DNA from: Oasisia sp. SBJ-2009
Taxonomy: Eukaryota; Annelida; Polychaeta; Sabellida; Siboglinidae
DNA: 64,000 bases
Reading direction: 5' to 3'
NCBI GenBank assembly: GCA_964017155.1
Contig: OZ024854.1
Coordinates: 46,196,423 to 46,260,422 of the forward strand
The translations under genes and the position numbers were made by a program. Below the pieces are notes generated by a model. The model worked only from the letters and a program-made list of their open reading frames with translations. It searched no databases and was not told the origin of the DNA. Position 1 is the stretch's first letter. Each line of letters starts with the position of its first letter. This document shows positions 50,223 to 62,020 of the stretch, one piece after another.

Positions 50223-51560
50223 TTAGGTCTACGTTGGATACGTGACCATGAACGAATCAATGTCTTCTCGCGAATATCGGATATGACGTAATGGGATATT
50301 CATAAATGTTGGGCGTTAAAAATCAGAGACTGTATAAAGTATTTTTAAAGGTCGGATCGCTGCATGTGGAGCGTGTGCTCGTGGGCGGAGGGAGGGTTTC
50401 TCGGTGCCCGGAAAACCTTCCCCACATCCCGCATTACATGGCAATTAACCACGCAGGCTTAAGTACTTGGCTGTACAATGCATCCTCGCGCACGGGTGGT
50501 CGTTGCGGCTGATTACACGTATCAGCTTTCTTTACCTTTGGCAGATCCCTATGAAAAAGTCCTCCTTTTAACGTCAGCCAATGAAATCGCCCTTGAGGAG
50601 TGTGGTCAAGCTCCGGTCATGTGACGTAATTTTGGATTATTTCAGACGAATCCAGGACAAAATCCCCTCCGGACATAATCCCTTCGGTCAAACTCCCCTC
50701 CAGACAAAATACCCTTGTTATCGTGTATAGCAGGTGTAAACAAGGGTTGCGTGAACAATTTGTGTGGTTGCAGGTCGCGTTTGGCAGGTACGTTTTAATC
50801 AGAAATAATCCGTGCCTAGGAAAGCGGTCGTTCAAGACGAGTGGTCGCTCCTGACAGGTCGCCCAAGAGAGGCTTTACTGTACCTATCTGGGACACTTCC
50901 CTATCTTCAACTTTGGTGATAGATGATTTAGGTCGTTAGCTAGCTCTAGCTATATATACATGACTCCTTTCATGATTTCGGCTGCCCGCCGTCTTCAACC
51001 GTTGTTTTCCAAGGACGGGATGCCGGACAAAGAATATTAGACCCTACTGACTGATTGTTGAGTGTTGGAATGGAGCATGGGGCTGTAAACCCGCTCGACT
51101 TTTCGGGGGAGCTTCAACATGGTTGTACATTCACTTGCATATATATCAATATGTGGGGGAGGGGTGAAGTTGTACGAGTCAAAAGGGGTACAGATTGAAG
51201 GGGCGGGGCAGTTGGAAGAGCCAGGCGTGCGGTTGGAGGTGTCTGGGGACCTGCAGTGGCAGGCCGTAACACGCACACCGCCACGCAAACACCCCTAACC
51301 AACCACGCTTCGGGCATGCTGGCGGAAGACTGCATCCCCATTGTGAAAATAAAGAGGGAAACTGTGTTGTAATGTGTTACACATTTCTTCTGCAGTAATG
51401 AAAACCATTGTTCACTTCCACGGCAGTGTTTGCGCATACTGCCTGCCACGTGTGTACAGCATGTGCGACAAGAGGCCGGGCCACGTGAAGTATTATTGAG
51501 ACCCCAGTACATGCCTGGATTGTGGATCGCACAACTAGTAGCGGTGATGGTTGTAGTACT
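50223..51560. other. Intergenic, short degenerate repeat near 50650
   Basis: At 50650-50722 about four degenerate copies of an ~18-bp phrase (GACAAAATCCCCTCCG and variants) occur. No protein is recognised. Confidence 0.5.
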
Positions 51561-51603
<43 letters not shown>

Positions 51604-51625
51604 CAGTAGCAGTAGCAGTAGCAGT

Positions 51626-51681
<56 letters not shown>

Positions 51682-51695
51682 CAGTAACAGCAGCA
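51561..51695. repeat. Compound (TAG)n(CAG)n(TAG)n microsatellite
   Basis: TAG units, then mixed TAGCAG, then a pure CAG run, then TAG again. The poly-L, poly-C, poly-V and poly-A frames crossing it are artefacts. Confidence 0.95.
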
Positions 51696-52683
51696 GTAAT
51701 ACAATGTCAATGAAGTGATGTAAACCAATGTGATTGTAAATAACAAAACATGTATTTACTGATGTTGACTTGATTGTCAAGTACAGAGTACGTAATGTAC
51801 GTGAGACACGACAATATGATACAGTTCTGTACAACAGACATTGTCATGAGGACGTCTTTCTGACAAACTAATATGTTATATGTGATCCTAATGTACTGTC
51901 TCCATAGACATGTAATGACATTCAGTAACACATACAGAAATACTTGAATGTAGGAGACAAATGTGGGAGATCGTTGGATGAGACATATCGTGGGTAGATA
52001 GTGTCTTGTCCATTATATAGGCCTGACTGGAACAACTCGTGTAACTCAGTTTGCCAACAGTTTACATGTGATTTTTATAGTATATATATATAATATATAG
52101 ATACCTTTTTAAATATCTCATAAATGAACTGGTGTTAAGTTCATGTGTATAGTATCACATTAGGTTTGAGTACAGTTGCTGGTGATATAGAACATATGAA
52201 AATCTGCAATTGCACTGCAGCGTCACAATTATACATGACGCAAATAGGTGGTGATGACAAATCCTGCGTGAGCACGTGTGACACAATTAAATGTTCATCC
52301 TGGAATAAAGCAATACACATTACAAATTAAAACAATCCCCCAATCCAATGCGACGACCAGTTGGGGATCTCTTTTTTGTGCAAACCACAATTGGTGTCGG
52401 GCTGCAAATACACAATCATAATAAAATACACAATGCTACAAATCTGTGACTGCTGACAAAAGTCATGTGTGCCTAAAGTAGAGATGACTATCGTATTGTT
52501 CGATGCACTTCGGAGGTGGTTCTACTATGTCAAAGCTGCGAGACTGATGGGTACCAGGTAGTGGCCGGCCAGGACTAGAATCAAGGCAGCGTCTACCGCG
52601 GACTAGACTGCTTGCTTGGAAATGTGAACAACAGTCTCAGCAGCTACGCCTGTACACTGAGCTAATGTGAACATGTTCGGTGG
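51696..52683. other. Region downstream of MEIG1
   Basis: Probably includes the MEIG1 3'UTR on the minus strand, but no clear polyadenylation signal was fixed. Otherwise AT-rich and empty. Confidence 0.5.
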
Positions 52684-52812
52684 TCAATAGGCATACATCT
52701 TTGTTCTGTGGACGTCTTTGTCTGAGCACTCGCGGTTCTTGTTGTAGTAGTAGAAGCAGCCGTCGCGGCGCTGCAGCTTCTTCACGTATCCGTTGTGTGG
52801 CCAGCGGTCGAC
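52684..52812 (-). CDS. MEIG1: MEIG1 exon 2
   Basis: Encodes [20 protein letters not shown] to KMYAY and TGA. This conserved core is the PACRG-contacting part in mammals. Confidence 0.94.
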   Translation of the reverse strand, partial: VDRWPHNGYVKKLQRRDGCFYYYNKNRECSDKDVHRTKMYAY

Positions 52813-53544
52813 CTGCGGGTAGAAATACGACGCCGGTTATCTGTCGGTTGTTATAACATAAAGTTGTTATAACATAATGTGATTAGGTCGTGGTTTTTAA
52901 CTGAATTTACTGTTATAGCTTATGTCTGTCCTGTAGACATACATACGTGTTGCGCATCTGACATCACATTTATAATAAAATAAATTAATTAGTTAATAAA
53001 GATGATAAAACAACATTGCATTGCCAGTGGTAGAAATTGTGATAGGTCAACGAGTACCTGGCAATAGACAATGGTAGATATGTGTACGAGCAGCTTTCAC
53101 GCATTAATTGTAGCATATATGGCTTCCTAGAGAAGCCAAGATGTAAAGCGATTTGAACGGTCTGGAGGACTGGATACTGCGCTATATAAGAACTGTTCAA
53201 ATCACAAGAGTGGTGTCAAATATTAGGCTATTGCACAACTGCTTCAACGATTTCTAACATAACATGTCGGATATCACCCACTAGCTACCACCACTGGCCT
53301 GCAAAGATGGTTTCACCCTCAGCACTGTGGGTAGTACACCCCCCTCCCCATCACACAAGCCCAGGTCACGGGTCAAGAAACTTGACCGACCCACCTCGGC
53401 CACACTCTTGATGGACTTGTACTCGAGCTCGTCCCTGTATCCCGCCAGTTGGAACCGATAAGCCTCTTCCACCGCTTCCGTCCACACCTTCGGACGCGTC
53501 ATCGACTTGGGTTTCTCAAGGTTGCCATCCTTCTGCCTGTTCAT
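52684..53544 (-). CDS. MEIG1: MEIG1 orthologue, 2 coding exons, 92 aa
   Basis: Exons 53395-53544 and 52684-52812, together 92 residues against 88 in mammals. The translation carries the family's signature order: [19 protein letters not shown], then [26 protein letters not shown], and the C-terminal KMYAY just before the stop. Known biology of the family: MEIG1 binds PACRG and takes part in sperm manchette/flagellum assembly; in mice it is needed for spermiogenesis. The exon 1 donor is GTGGGT and the exon 2 acceptor is CCCGCAG; joining them gives AEVDRWP in phase 0. A TTTGCAG acceptor one base before the ATG implies an upstream non-coding exon, not located. All key aromatic and basic residues look intact. 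Confidence 0.94.
53065..53200 (+). mobile_element. SINE-like element, copy 2 (in the MEIG1 intron)
   Basis: GATATGTGTACGAGCAGC, TTCACGCATTAATTG, GTAAAGCGATTTGAACGG and GCGCTATATAAGAAC match the 45655 copy in order, with internal deletions. Confidence 0.75.
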
Positions 53545-53545
53545 G
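53395..53545 (-). CDS. MEIG1: MEIG1 exon 1 (start codon)
   Basis: ATG at 53544, preceded by a single exon base after the TTTGCAG acceptor. 50 codons, [20 protein letters not shown] to SVAE. Confidence 0.92.
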
Positions 53546-54029
53546 CTGCAAACCGTAAGTAGTTATGTCACACTCTCAACACGACATTTCATCTAGAATG
53601 TCAGTGCATTAATTGTGTTAATGTATTTAGTTATACTAGTCACTGACTTACTTATGTCTGTTTGCTCACTGGGAGTATAGCTGCCATCAGCCAGGGAATG
53701 CCACTGTTGTCTGTTTATGGCCAACTTCTCTGTCTCTTTTCTGGTGCATCATGTCTCCTTTGATAGTGTCGTACTCTCCCCAGGAGGCCCTCCCTCTCCC
53801 AAGTTCAGTATAATTCCTTTGGTCAATATTTTTGTAACAATCTGGCTTTTTACAGGAGAGAGTTGTTAGTCCTTTTCCCAACCGTACTCTTTTCTCAGCC
53901 AGGCTTGTGACTGACCATGGTTGAGTACTACTATACATCTACAGTGTGTACAAATCAGGCAAAACAATTTCATTGGAGACACACAATTCGTTTTTGATTT
54001 AAAATAGCTACACATTCCTTATAGCACAC
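53546..54029. other. MEIG1 upstream region
   Basis: Should contain the non-coding first exon and promoter of MEIG1. A minus-strand frame at 53687-53938 is open for 83 codons (YDTIKGDMMHQKRDREVGHK) but is not recognised; it could be an exon or a relic. Confidence 0.4.
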
Positions 54030-56604
54030 ACTACAGGGCCTACGTAGAAGGACTAGCAGCAGAAGCTGAGAGTGCTGCAGCAAGGGGTGAACTGAGCACT
54101 GTCTACAAGATCACCAAACGTCTCTGTGGTAATTACACTACCCACTCTGCCCCTGTGAAAGGCAAAGATGGCAGCACTATTACAACTGAACGTGAACAAG
54201 CTGATAGATGGGTTGAATATTTCTGTGAAGTCCTGAACCACCCTCAGCCAGATGAACCCGCCGACCCCCCACCAGTGCCAGATGACCTCAACATCGACAC
54301 CAGTCCCCCAACAGAAGCGGAAGTTAGAAATGCCATCAAAGCTATGAAGAGTGGAAAAGCCCCAGGCGTAGACTCCATCCATGCTGAAATGTTGAAGGCC
54401 GACCTCAGTAATAATAATAATAATAATTAGTTAACTTCTATTGCGCCTATATCCTTAGAAACCAAGCTCAGAGGCGCATCAAAACAAAAAGGATTAATCG
54501 ATCTCATAGTCGGTAAACAAATCAAGTTGTCATCAGATTGATTGATGCGCCAGGGAGCTATGGTGGATAGGCCAGATTGTACAGATATGTTTTTAAATGA
54601 CGACGGAATTTAGCAATATTTTCAACTGATTTCACGCTAGAAGGAAGCATATTCCATAGAGTAGGCGCACCCACAGTAAAAGCCCTGGTCCCCATATTAG
54701 TATTGACCTTTGGTACAAAGAGTAAATCAGAAGTAGATGACCGAAGTTGAATAGGTTTTCTTATAGGAGTAAGCAAAGTATGTAAATACGATGGCTGCTT
54801 AGAAGAAAGTGCCTGGTAAGTAATGGTACACATCTTAAACATTATACGATATTGGACAGGCAGCCAATGCAGAGACTTTAGAAGCGGCTTAGAAGGAGTA
54901 AAGCGTGGAGACCTAGTCACCACCCTTGCTAAGCAATTTTGAACACGTTGTAGTTTTGTGATATCCTTAATAGCAATATTATGAAAAAGTGAATTACAAT
55001 AGTCTAATCTACTAGTAACTAATGCAGTTGCAATAGTCTTTGAAACAGAAACAGGCAAATATCGATGAATACGCCGCAAATCACGAATGTGGTAAAAACA
55101 TGTTCGACAAATTTGAGAAATGTGTTCTCTAAAATTTAATTTATCATCAAAAATTACTCCCAAATTCCTAGTCGAAATTGCAGGCATAACATGCTGATTA
55201 AGTAAGTACAGCTACAAGTGTCCTGACTAACTTGTTCGACACCATTTGGGACAAAGAGACTATCCCAAGTGACTGGGGCAAAGGACTCATTATAAAGATC
55301 CCTAAGAAAGTGTTTGACAAATGGCGAGGAATCACACTCTTGTCCATCCCTAGCAGTCTTCTGTAGAATTCCTCTTGGAAGAATCGAGACAGCTATTGAC
55401 AAGAAGCTGAGGCAAGAACAAGCGGGATTCCGGAAGAGAAGAGGGTGCACGGATCAGATCTTTGCATTGAGAAACATCATAGAGCAGACCCTAGAATGGA
55501 ACTGCCCACTGTATATCAACTTCATTGATTTCAAAAAGGCCTTTGACAGTATCCACCATGACACTCTGTGGAAGATCCTAAGATCCTATGGAGTACCTCT
55601 AAAGATTGTTTCACTGATAGGGACGTTCTACAACCACTTTGAATGCAGTGTCATCCTCAGTAATACATCCTCTGAGTGGTTCCCAGTGAAATCGGGTGTT
55701 AGACAGGGATGTATCCTCTCGCCCATCCTCTTCTTGGTCGTAATTGACTGGGTTATGCGGAAAACTACATCAGATAAACCCTGGGGTATCCAGTGGTCTC
55801 TCTTTTCCCAGTTAGAAGACCTCGACTTTGCTGATGATCTTGCATTTCTATCAGTAAAGCTTGACCATCTGCAGGAAAAAAATGATAGATTACAGAGATA
55901 TGCAAAGCAAACTGGGCTTACCATCAATACATCCAAGACACAAGTGATGAGCATCAACACCACACCAACCGCACCTGTTACCATAAATGGTGAACCACTT
56001 GAGTTTGTACAGGACTTTACTTTACCTGGGTAGTCTCATCAGCAAAGACAATGGAGGCCAAAAAGACATCAAGGCAAGACTCGGTAAAGCCCGCTGTGCT
56101 TTCACCAAACTGCAGAACATTTGGAAGTCCAACAAGTACACCACCAAAACAAAGATAAGACTTTACAACAGTAACGTGAAGTCCATCCTACTGTATGGCT
56201 GGCGAGTGGTTAAAGGGGACATGGCAAAGATCGATGCGTTCCACAATGGATGTCTGAGAAAGATCTGCCGAATATTCTGGCCAAACAAGATTTCCAACGT
56301 GGACCTCTACAAGAAGACGGGCTGCAACAGTGCTGTCCTGGAAATCAAACGCCGACGGCTGAGATGGCTAGGACACGTCCTGCGAATGCCTGGAGATAGC
56401 ATCCCCAAAGTGGCACTGAGATGGACACCACCTGGAAAAAGGAAACGAGGACGGCCAAAGATGACGTGGCGACAAACAGTGATGGCCGAGCTGAGAGAGA
56501 TGGGGCTATCGTGGGGTGAGGCTCAGGCCTCAGCCAAGGACAGGACCTTGTGGCGAGAGATTGTTGTGGCCTTATGTCCCACTGGGGACGAAGAGGAAAA
56601 GTAA
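54030..56604 (+). mobile_element. Decayed non-LTR retrotransposon, split by another LINE
   Basis: Plus-strand fragments RAYVEGLAAEAESAAARGEL to MLKADLS (to about 54412), TSVLTNLFDTIW onward (from about 55215), the palm with FIDFKKAFDSIHHD, GVRQGCILSPILF and LDFADDLAFLS (to 56033), then YLGSLISKDNGGQKDI to RWLGHVLRM and the stop at 56604. At least two frame breaks occur (near 55360 and 56025), and a minus-strand LINE piece (54409-55200) interrupts it. The 5' part, including the endonuclease, is lost. Similar proteins are often annotated near craniofacial development protein 2-like entries; the clade is uncertain. Confidence 0.9.
54409..55200 (-). mobile_element. 5'-truncated CR1/L2-like LINE inserted in the plus-strand LINE
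   Basis: The minus frame 55187-54558 holds the post-RT region (RNLGVIFDDKLNFREHI, ALVTSRLDYCNSLF, LQRVQNCLARVV, LHWLPVQYRI, LWNMLPSSVKS) and a natural stop. The 3' end is a TTA-type microsatellite at 54409-54428. AGTAA flanks both sides (about 54407 and 55198), a likely short target duplication. It belongs to a different subfamily from the 42066 copy. Confidence 0.88.
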
Positions 56605-56849
56605 GTAACAGGGCATATTTCAAGGATATAGAAATAATTATATAAAGTGCATGTATAATACATTGTCTTAAAGTAATATGAAGGGCTAATTATGCTTGCA
56701 AGAACACAGCCCTTGAAGGGAAGAAGATGAAGTTTGCTTCATAATACATTTGATCATCAATTTAAAGTGCCTATTTTCAGCCAAAAAAATTTAATATGCA
56801 GTCAACAGATGATAAATATCAGGCTATGTGGATATATTAGACATAATTA
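56605..56849. other. LINE 3' flank, nothing recognised
   Basis: AT-rich, no features. Confidence 0.5.
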
Positions 56850-57050
56850 CTAGTTGTAAGACCAACACTCGAATATGCTTCTACCATCTGGGACCCCACC
56901 ACCAAACAAAACACCAACAAACTTGAAATGGTGCAGAGGTGAGCCACCAGATATGTCCACAGTGACTGGCGCTGCCACAGCACTCGGACTGAAATGATTC
57001 AACAACTGAAATGGTAGTCCCTAGAACATTGCAGACACACAGCTGAGTGA
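56850..57050 (+). pseudogene. LINE reverse-transcriptase C-terminal relic
   Basis: Reads LVVRPTLEYASTIWDPTTKQ, KLEMVQR, then ATRYVHSDWR with an in-frame stop, matching the LVRP.LEYAS..WDP and KLE.VQRRAARYV motifs of CR1/jockey-type retrotransposons. Only this segment remains. Confidence 0.8.
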
Positions 57051-57839
57051 CTCCAGGTTTTTGGTGCAATTCAGTGTCAGTATATTCTGACCTAATATTG
57101 CGGAAAAAATTACATTTTACTTTCATGCGATACTTTAGCTGCCAGTATGCCATACATCATAATTCACTGTGATAATTCAAGGATATATTAGAAAAATCAT
57201 ATCAGGAAAAATTGGCTGTCCCATTAGGGTTGGTTTGAATTTTGTACATTATATGTTCACCATTTGCATGATTTACAGTTTAAAAACTCTATTCAGTGAA
57301 GCCTTATATACCATGTACTACAATATCAAAAAAAATGTCAGTTCTGTTACGGTGTTTATATATGAAATTGCAGATTTTGTTTAGCTGCATACATCAGGGG
57401 GAAGCACTGACGAGGTAGTGGGATATTAAAAGAGGTGAGGAGACCATGGCATTAGGATTATAATGTTTGTGGCCATTAATTGAAAACATTGTCGAAAGTT
57501 AGGTTTATTCATGGTCAGCCCTGTTACTTAATGAAAATGTCAACAAATTTCATCACATCGACCCAGTCTTTTGTGCAATCAATAACAAAATATACCCGAT
57601 AAACAGACCATCATGTGAGTGATAACAGGGATATGGTTTTATTTAGACTTTGTATTTAATCCACTCATGTCAATGTTGTTACATGTCGTTTATGGTCAGT
57701 CCTGTTACACTGAGTATGTAACAGTAGTGACATTTAGATACCTGTCATTTCTAGCGGTTACTAGAAAGGGCTACGTTGGGATTATCACATGAATTAGATG
57801 TCTTGTAACTGTATATTTTCATGTACACCATATACTAGA
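57051..57839. other. Intergenic, nothing recognised
   Basis: AT-rich sequence without a supported gene or repeat. Confidence 0.5.
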
Positions 57840-57849
57840 TAATGAGGAA

Positions 57850-58300
57850 AACAAATGCTGAACACCCGCGGCTGTACCAGCACCGACGAGATGCTGATCC
57901 ATCTAGGAGAGAAGAGCATCTGCAAACCTGAAAAGACTTGGAAAGCAAAAACTAATTTCTAACCAACCAGACAAAGAAAAGAAGATCACATGAAAGTAAT
58001 GGAGGGGATACCAGCAATCAAGTATACCAAAATATATAAGAACTGACGACAGTTTTGGCTGCCATAGGAACACCACCTACATCACCCAATGTAGCCAGAG
58101 AACAGAGGGAACGAGGCAGGATGCAAATGAGACAGGATCGAACAACATTTTACCAGGAACCAAAGAAGTTAGGCTCATACTTGAAAAAGGACATAGAAAT
58201 AGAGATACCGGAACAAACTAACAGCCAAAATAGTAAAATACTAAATGATCCCTCCACAGAGGCAGCACTGCCTGTGGCTGTGGCAGGGCTTAAAGTATAG
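57850..58300 (+). pseudogene. Degenerate gene fragment, RRDADPSRREEHL type
   Basis: A frame reads AEHPRLYQHRRDADPSRREEHL, then stops. Later AIGTPPTSPNVAREQRERGR and FYQEPKKLGSYLKKD appear in another frame. The order (charged DADP.RR..HL motif, then a TPP.SP proline phrase) resembles a repeated family of uncharacterised metazoan proteins, possibly transposon-derived. Several stops and frame changes show it is broken. Function unknown. Confidence 0.4.
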
Positions 58301-58320
58301 TGACTGTTGATCTTAACACA

Positions 58321-59227
58321 GACTTGCACTTTATTTTTAAATAAACATTTCAACACCCTTAATTAGTAGTAATTTTTAATCAGCACTGGAACATACGCAC
58401 ACTATCAATGAAATTGGCATATTCGACGGTAGTGGATTACTGGAAGAGTCAAAATCATAGTAATCTCATATCTGAATGAACTAATTAACAGCCCAATATA
58501 TACACTTACAGGTTAATGGGCTAGTCTAGTTCTGCTAATAAAGCATTGCCCATTTGCAACAGGCAACTACAAGTACCTAGCCTCCTATATTAAGGCCCTA
58601 CAATTATTTGCAAAAATAATGTCACTAATCCGATCAAAATAATGACATTAAATGATAAATAAATAGTAGGCCAAATTATAGTATTATTATAAAAAATATT
58701 ATGGACGATAATACATCAGCATTATAATTATGTACATATGCAAACATATAGGGTGCTTATTGCATGTAGTTAATGCCGGTTGTAACAAAACACAGATTTG
58801 CAATAACCAGATAACCCAACTATCGCCATGCACATGCCACTTCAATCAACAGACCAGTCACGACACGACTCGGTCATTCATTGACCTGGCATCAATCGCC
58901 ATCATCTCATCTGAGTCTGGCGTTATTTTAAATGACCAGTTTCTTATATATTACTTTACTTTGATGTTCAGGACAAACCTTTTTTATAGTTACCTTGAAC
59001 TACGCCGAGAAAGAATACTTGGCGGATGCGACATTCACAGAATATTTGAATGTCTAAGCCGAAACAACGCTTCAATTGTCTGTCGGTTGCCTCGCGACGA
59101 ATATAAACAATGTGCGGCGACGTGACGCGATGGATTCGATTGGTTGATTATTTCAGTATGGTAGTGTCACCTAGTGACCAGTGCATGATAATTTGAACCT
59201 CCTGGTGCCATCTTTAGAACTAGTGTA
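58321..59227. other. Intergenic, nothing recognised
   Basis: AT-rich until about 58790; the 58730-59125 open frame has no motif I recognise. Confidence 0.45.
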
Positions 59228-59235
59228 CTTACAGA

Positions 59236-59320
59236 GGTACCCCATAGTGGCATAGAGTTAGATCATTAATCATTCCCCTATAGTGTTAGTGGCGTGTTCT
59301 ATTTATATCTATGGGGTACC
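59236..59320. mobile_element. 85-bp hAT-type miniature element with perfect 8-bp TSD
   Basis: 12-bp perfect inverted tips GGTACCCCATAG / CTATGGGGTACC, flanked by CTTACAGA at 59228-59235 and 59321-59328. The length, inverted tips and 8-bp duplication together define a very short hAT-like MITE. Confidence 0.88.
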
Positions 59321-59328
59321 CTTACAGA

Positions 59329-60261
59329 TACCGATATAATTTGCAAGTCGATATTTTACTTTGATTGATCTAAAAAATGCGTCCGGTTAATCTAACTGAC
59401 ATATTTCATAGTATTTTAATGTAATTAATTATATAAATGTATATACGTTAATTGAGTCATATGCTTGATGTGTACTTTTTCGGGTGAAAAAATTGAATTT
59501 GGCCAACATTGCATGGTCGATTATAATAATAAAATTATAATTTATAACAACTCGGCAGTCAAGGCTCAAGGGAGTCAAGCCTCTGAAGACTCAACGACAA
59601 CAGTCAACATTGGCCCAAAATGTTAAGTTGGCACTACGTTGATTTAGGGTGGTTGATATTTTTATAAACAAAAATGGAATTGCATCTCCACTTCAATACT
59701 ACTGGTGACACAACTCACAAGATTGAAAACGCAACGAACATTCAACATAATTTTTTGGAATTTCCAGAAAACTATGAATAATTCAGCAGGAGGGTCATAC
59801 CATTCTTATAAAAGGGGAGCGGGGATAAGAAACAAGGCAACATAATCGGCATTATGGTACATATATGTAATAATTTCAAAACTGATTGAAATTCTCATCA
59901 TATAACATGGGATCTGATGTATTTTTTAGAGCGGATACTTTAGTGTTTATGTAATTACTACTCAAGTACAGTTAATGCTAACGAACTCTCCCTCATTCTT
60001 ACTTGAAGCTGATGCTGAGTCGCTGAGTCAATGCGTTTTCCGGGTAGTGGAAACGGGATATAAAGTTTCAGAATTTCAAGCTAGTGTCAAGTATATCGAG
60101 TCCATTTGTTGGTTGTTTTGTGGACGCATGCTATACGAAGTGTCAGGCATGCATTCATCAACTGTCATCTGCGTTATGCTGACGTGTGTCGTCAGTTTTG
60201 TTGAAGTTCTGAGCGACGGTAAGACAACGGGGACCGTGTCCACGCTATATACTAACGGACT
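59329..60261. other. Intergenic, nothing recognised
   Basis: AT-rich. The 59975-60370 open frame runs into the repeat at 60262 and has no recognised domain, although its first part is fairly free of repeats. Confidence 0.45.
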
Positions 60262-60390
60262 GGTTATTCGCAGAGCAGCTCTGCGAGTAAAAGGTTACAC
60301 TCGCTGTAGCATGCGCAATAAATGTAAAATCATCAATTTGCAGCGAAAGGACAATGCATTTGTGGCGTAAATACTACGGGTTGTTCGTTA

Positions 60391-60459
<69 letters not shown>

Positions 60460-60773
60460 ACGTCTCAGCAAAGTTATTTGTCGCAAATTAACATGAGGCA
60501 AACCAGTTTTGAGGCATATTTTGATAGCAAGCGTAAGTCACGTGACTGTAGTGCGCCATAATCCGTGACAGTTATTTATAAAAAATGTAATATTTTGCAT
60601 TGAACGACATTTGAAGAAACGAACAGCCCGTGGCATTTATACAAAAAATCCTTTGTCATTTCGCTGCACATTGACGATTTTACATTTATTGCGCATGCGC
60701 AGAAACGTCAGTCGGAACGTTTTTAATGATCAGAAAAATGTAAGCGTGACATCGCCACTATGCACAGAGCAGT
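60262..60773. mobile_element. GCGCATGCGC-family element, copy with AT expansion
   Basis: The left part (ATTCGCAGAGCAG, AGCATGCGCAATAAATG, AAAATCATCAATTTGCAG) and the inverted right part (TGCACATTGACGATTTTAC, GCGCATGCGCAGAAACGTC, GCACAGAGCAGTGAC) flank a central (AT)n tract at 60391-60453. The left arm lacks about 40 bp present in the right arm. Confidence 0.8.
60391..60453. repeat. (AT)n microsatellite
   Basis: Pure TA tract in the middle of the inverted-repeat element. Confidence 0.95.
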
Positions 60774-62020
60774 GACATTGTCGCGCTTACATTTTTCCGG
60801 TCGTTAAAACTGTTCCGATTGACGTTTCTGCGCATGCGCGTATCTAGGGGGTAAGCGCTACCTACGATGGTCGAGCTTACATTTTTCCGGCTGTTAAAAA
60901 CTTTCCGATTGACGTTTCTGCGCATGCGCATATCTAGAGGCGCGCACGACAGCGCCAGCTAGCTACGATGGTTGTTGCTCACGTGTATTTGGGGAGTTTG
61001 AGCGTTATAGCACGGACTAAATGGACCAGTGACAACGGATAACAAAGCGCTGTCACTGGTTACGATTAATCGTGCTAGGATTTACTGCTACATCTTTAGT
61101 AAATAAAAATATAGTAGTTATTGCTTCGTATACAAAGCTGTATTGTTTATTTATCCTTAATAGTAATTGGATGGATAAATAAATAGTTGCACCAAGTTTG
61201 GCATAACAAAGTTTTGTAATTTGTTGTGTGATAAGTGGCTTAAATTTGTATTTAACGCGTACACGGTAGGAAATAATGACTTATACATTAACAATCTTTA
61301 TATTATACTGACCAGTTTCCTCTAGTCTATATAGGTTTAAATAATTACAGACATTACTGAAGTAACATGATATATAGTTTATTAAAATAACATCATGATC
61401 ATCGTCTTACCTTCAGGAGTAAATGTGAAAAGATAATGTTATTTACGTTCAGTGATGTTTTGTTGAAATGAATCCATACAGATATTTTATTGTATTCTGA
61501 ATTTACTTCATGAATAAGCTTGTAACAGTTGTGTGTAAGTGAAACATATTGATGTCCTCTATAAATAGCACATAATTTTATTGTTTTAATAATGGCCTTT
61601 AAGTATAATAACTGAGTCAGCACTGCCACTGACTGAGTCGACTCGAATTTAACCTTTTTGAACACACCTTTTAAAGTATGCTTCAGTGCTGCTGAGGGCA
61701 GGCTGAGTGTACCCTTCTCTGGACATTGTCATGCTTGGCTACTGCTGGATGGTGCACGCCACTGCTCATATAATGTGTCAGATAACTGTAAAACATCTCA
61801 GAAACTACAAACTTTCGCAGGTTAACAAAATAGTTGACACACGCATGCGCAGAAACGTCAATCGGAACGGTTTTAACGGTGGGTGCCGTGGGGTGTGAAA
61901 CGTAAACATCCCGCGTAGCAACCAAGGCCGTATCTGACTCGCGCATGCGCAGAAAAGTCAATCGGAACGGATTTAACGCCGGAAAAATGTAAGAGCTACA
62001 ACGTCACTGCTCTGCGAATT
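60755..62020. mobile_element. GCGCATGCGC-family element with doubled inverted ends
   Basis: Left arm units at about 60755-60845 and 60870-60945, and inverted units at about 61838-61880 and 61940-62020, all carry TTCCGATTGACGTTTCTGCG then CATGCGC. The outer tips extend to CAGAGCAGTGACATTGT. Each end thus has two copies of the arm, symmetrically placed around ~900 bp of AT-rich DNA without a transposase. Confidence 0.78.

Noticed and set aside
51114..51834. Poly-Cys/Tyr and poly-Leu frames
   Set aside because: Trinucleotide microsatellite read on the minus strand.
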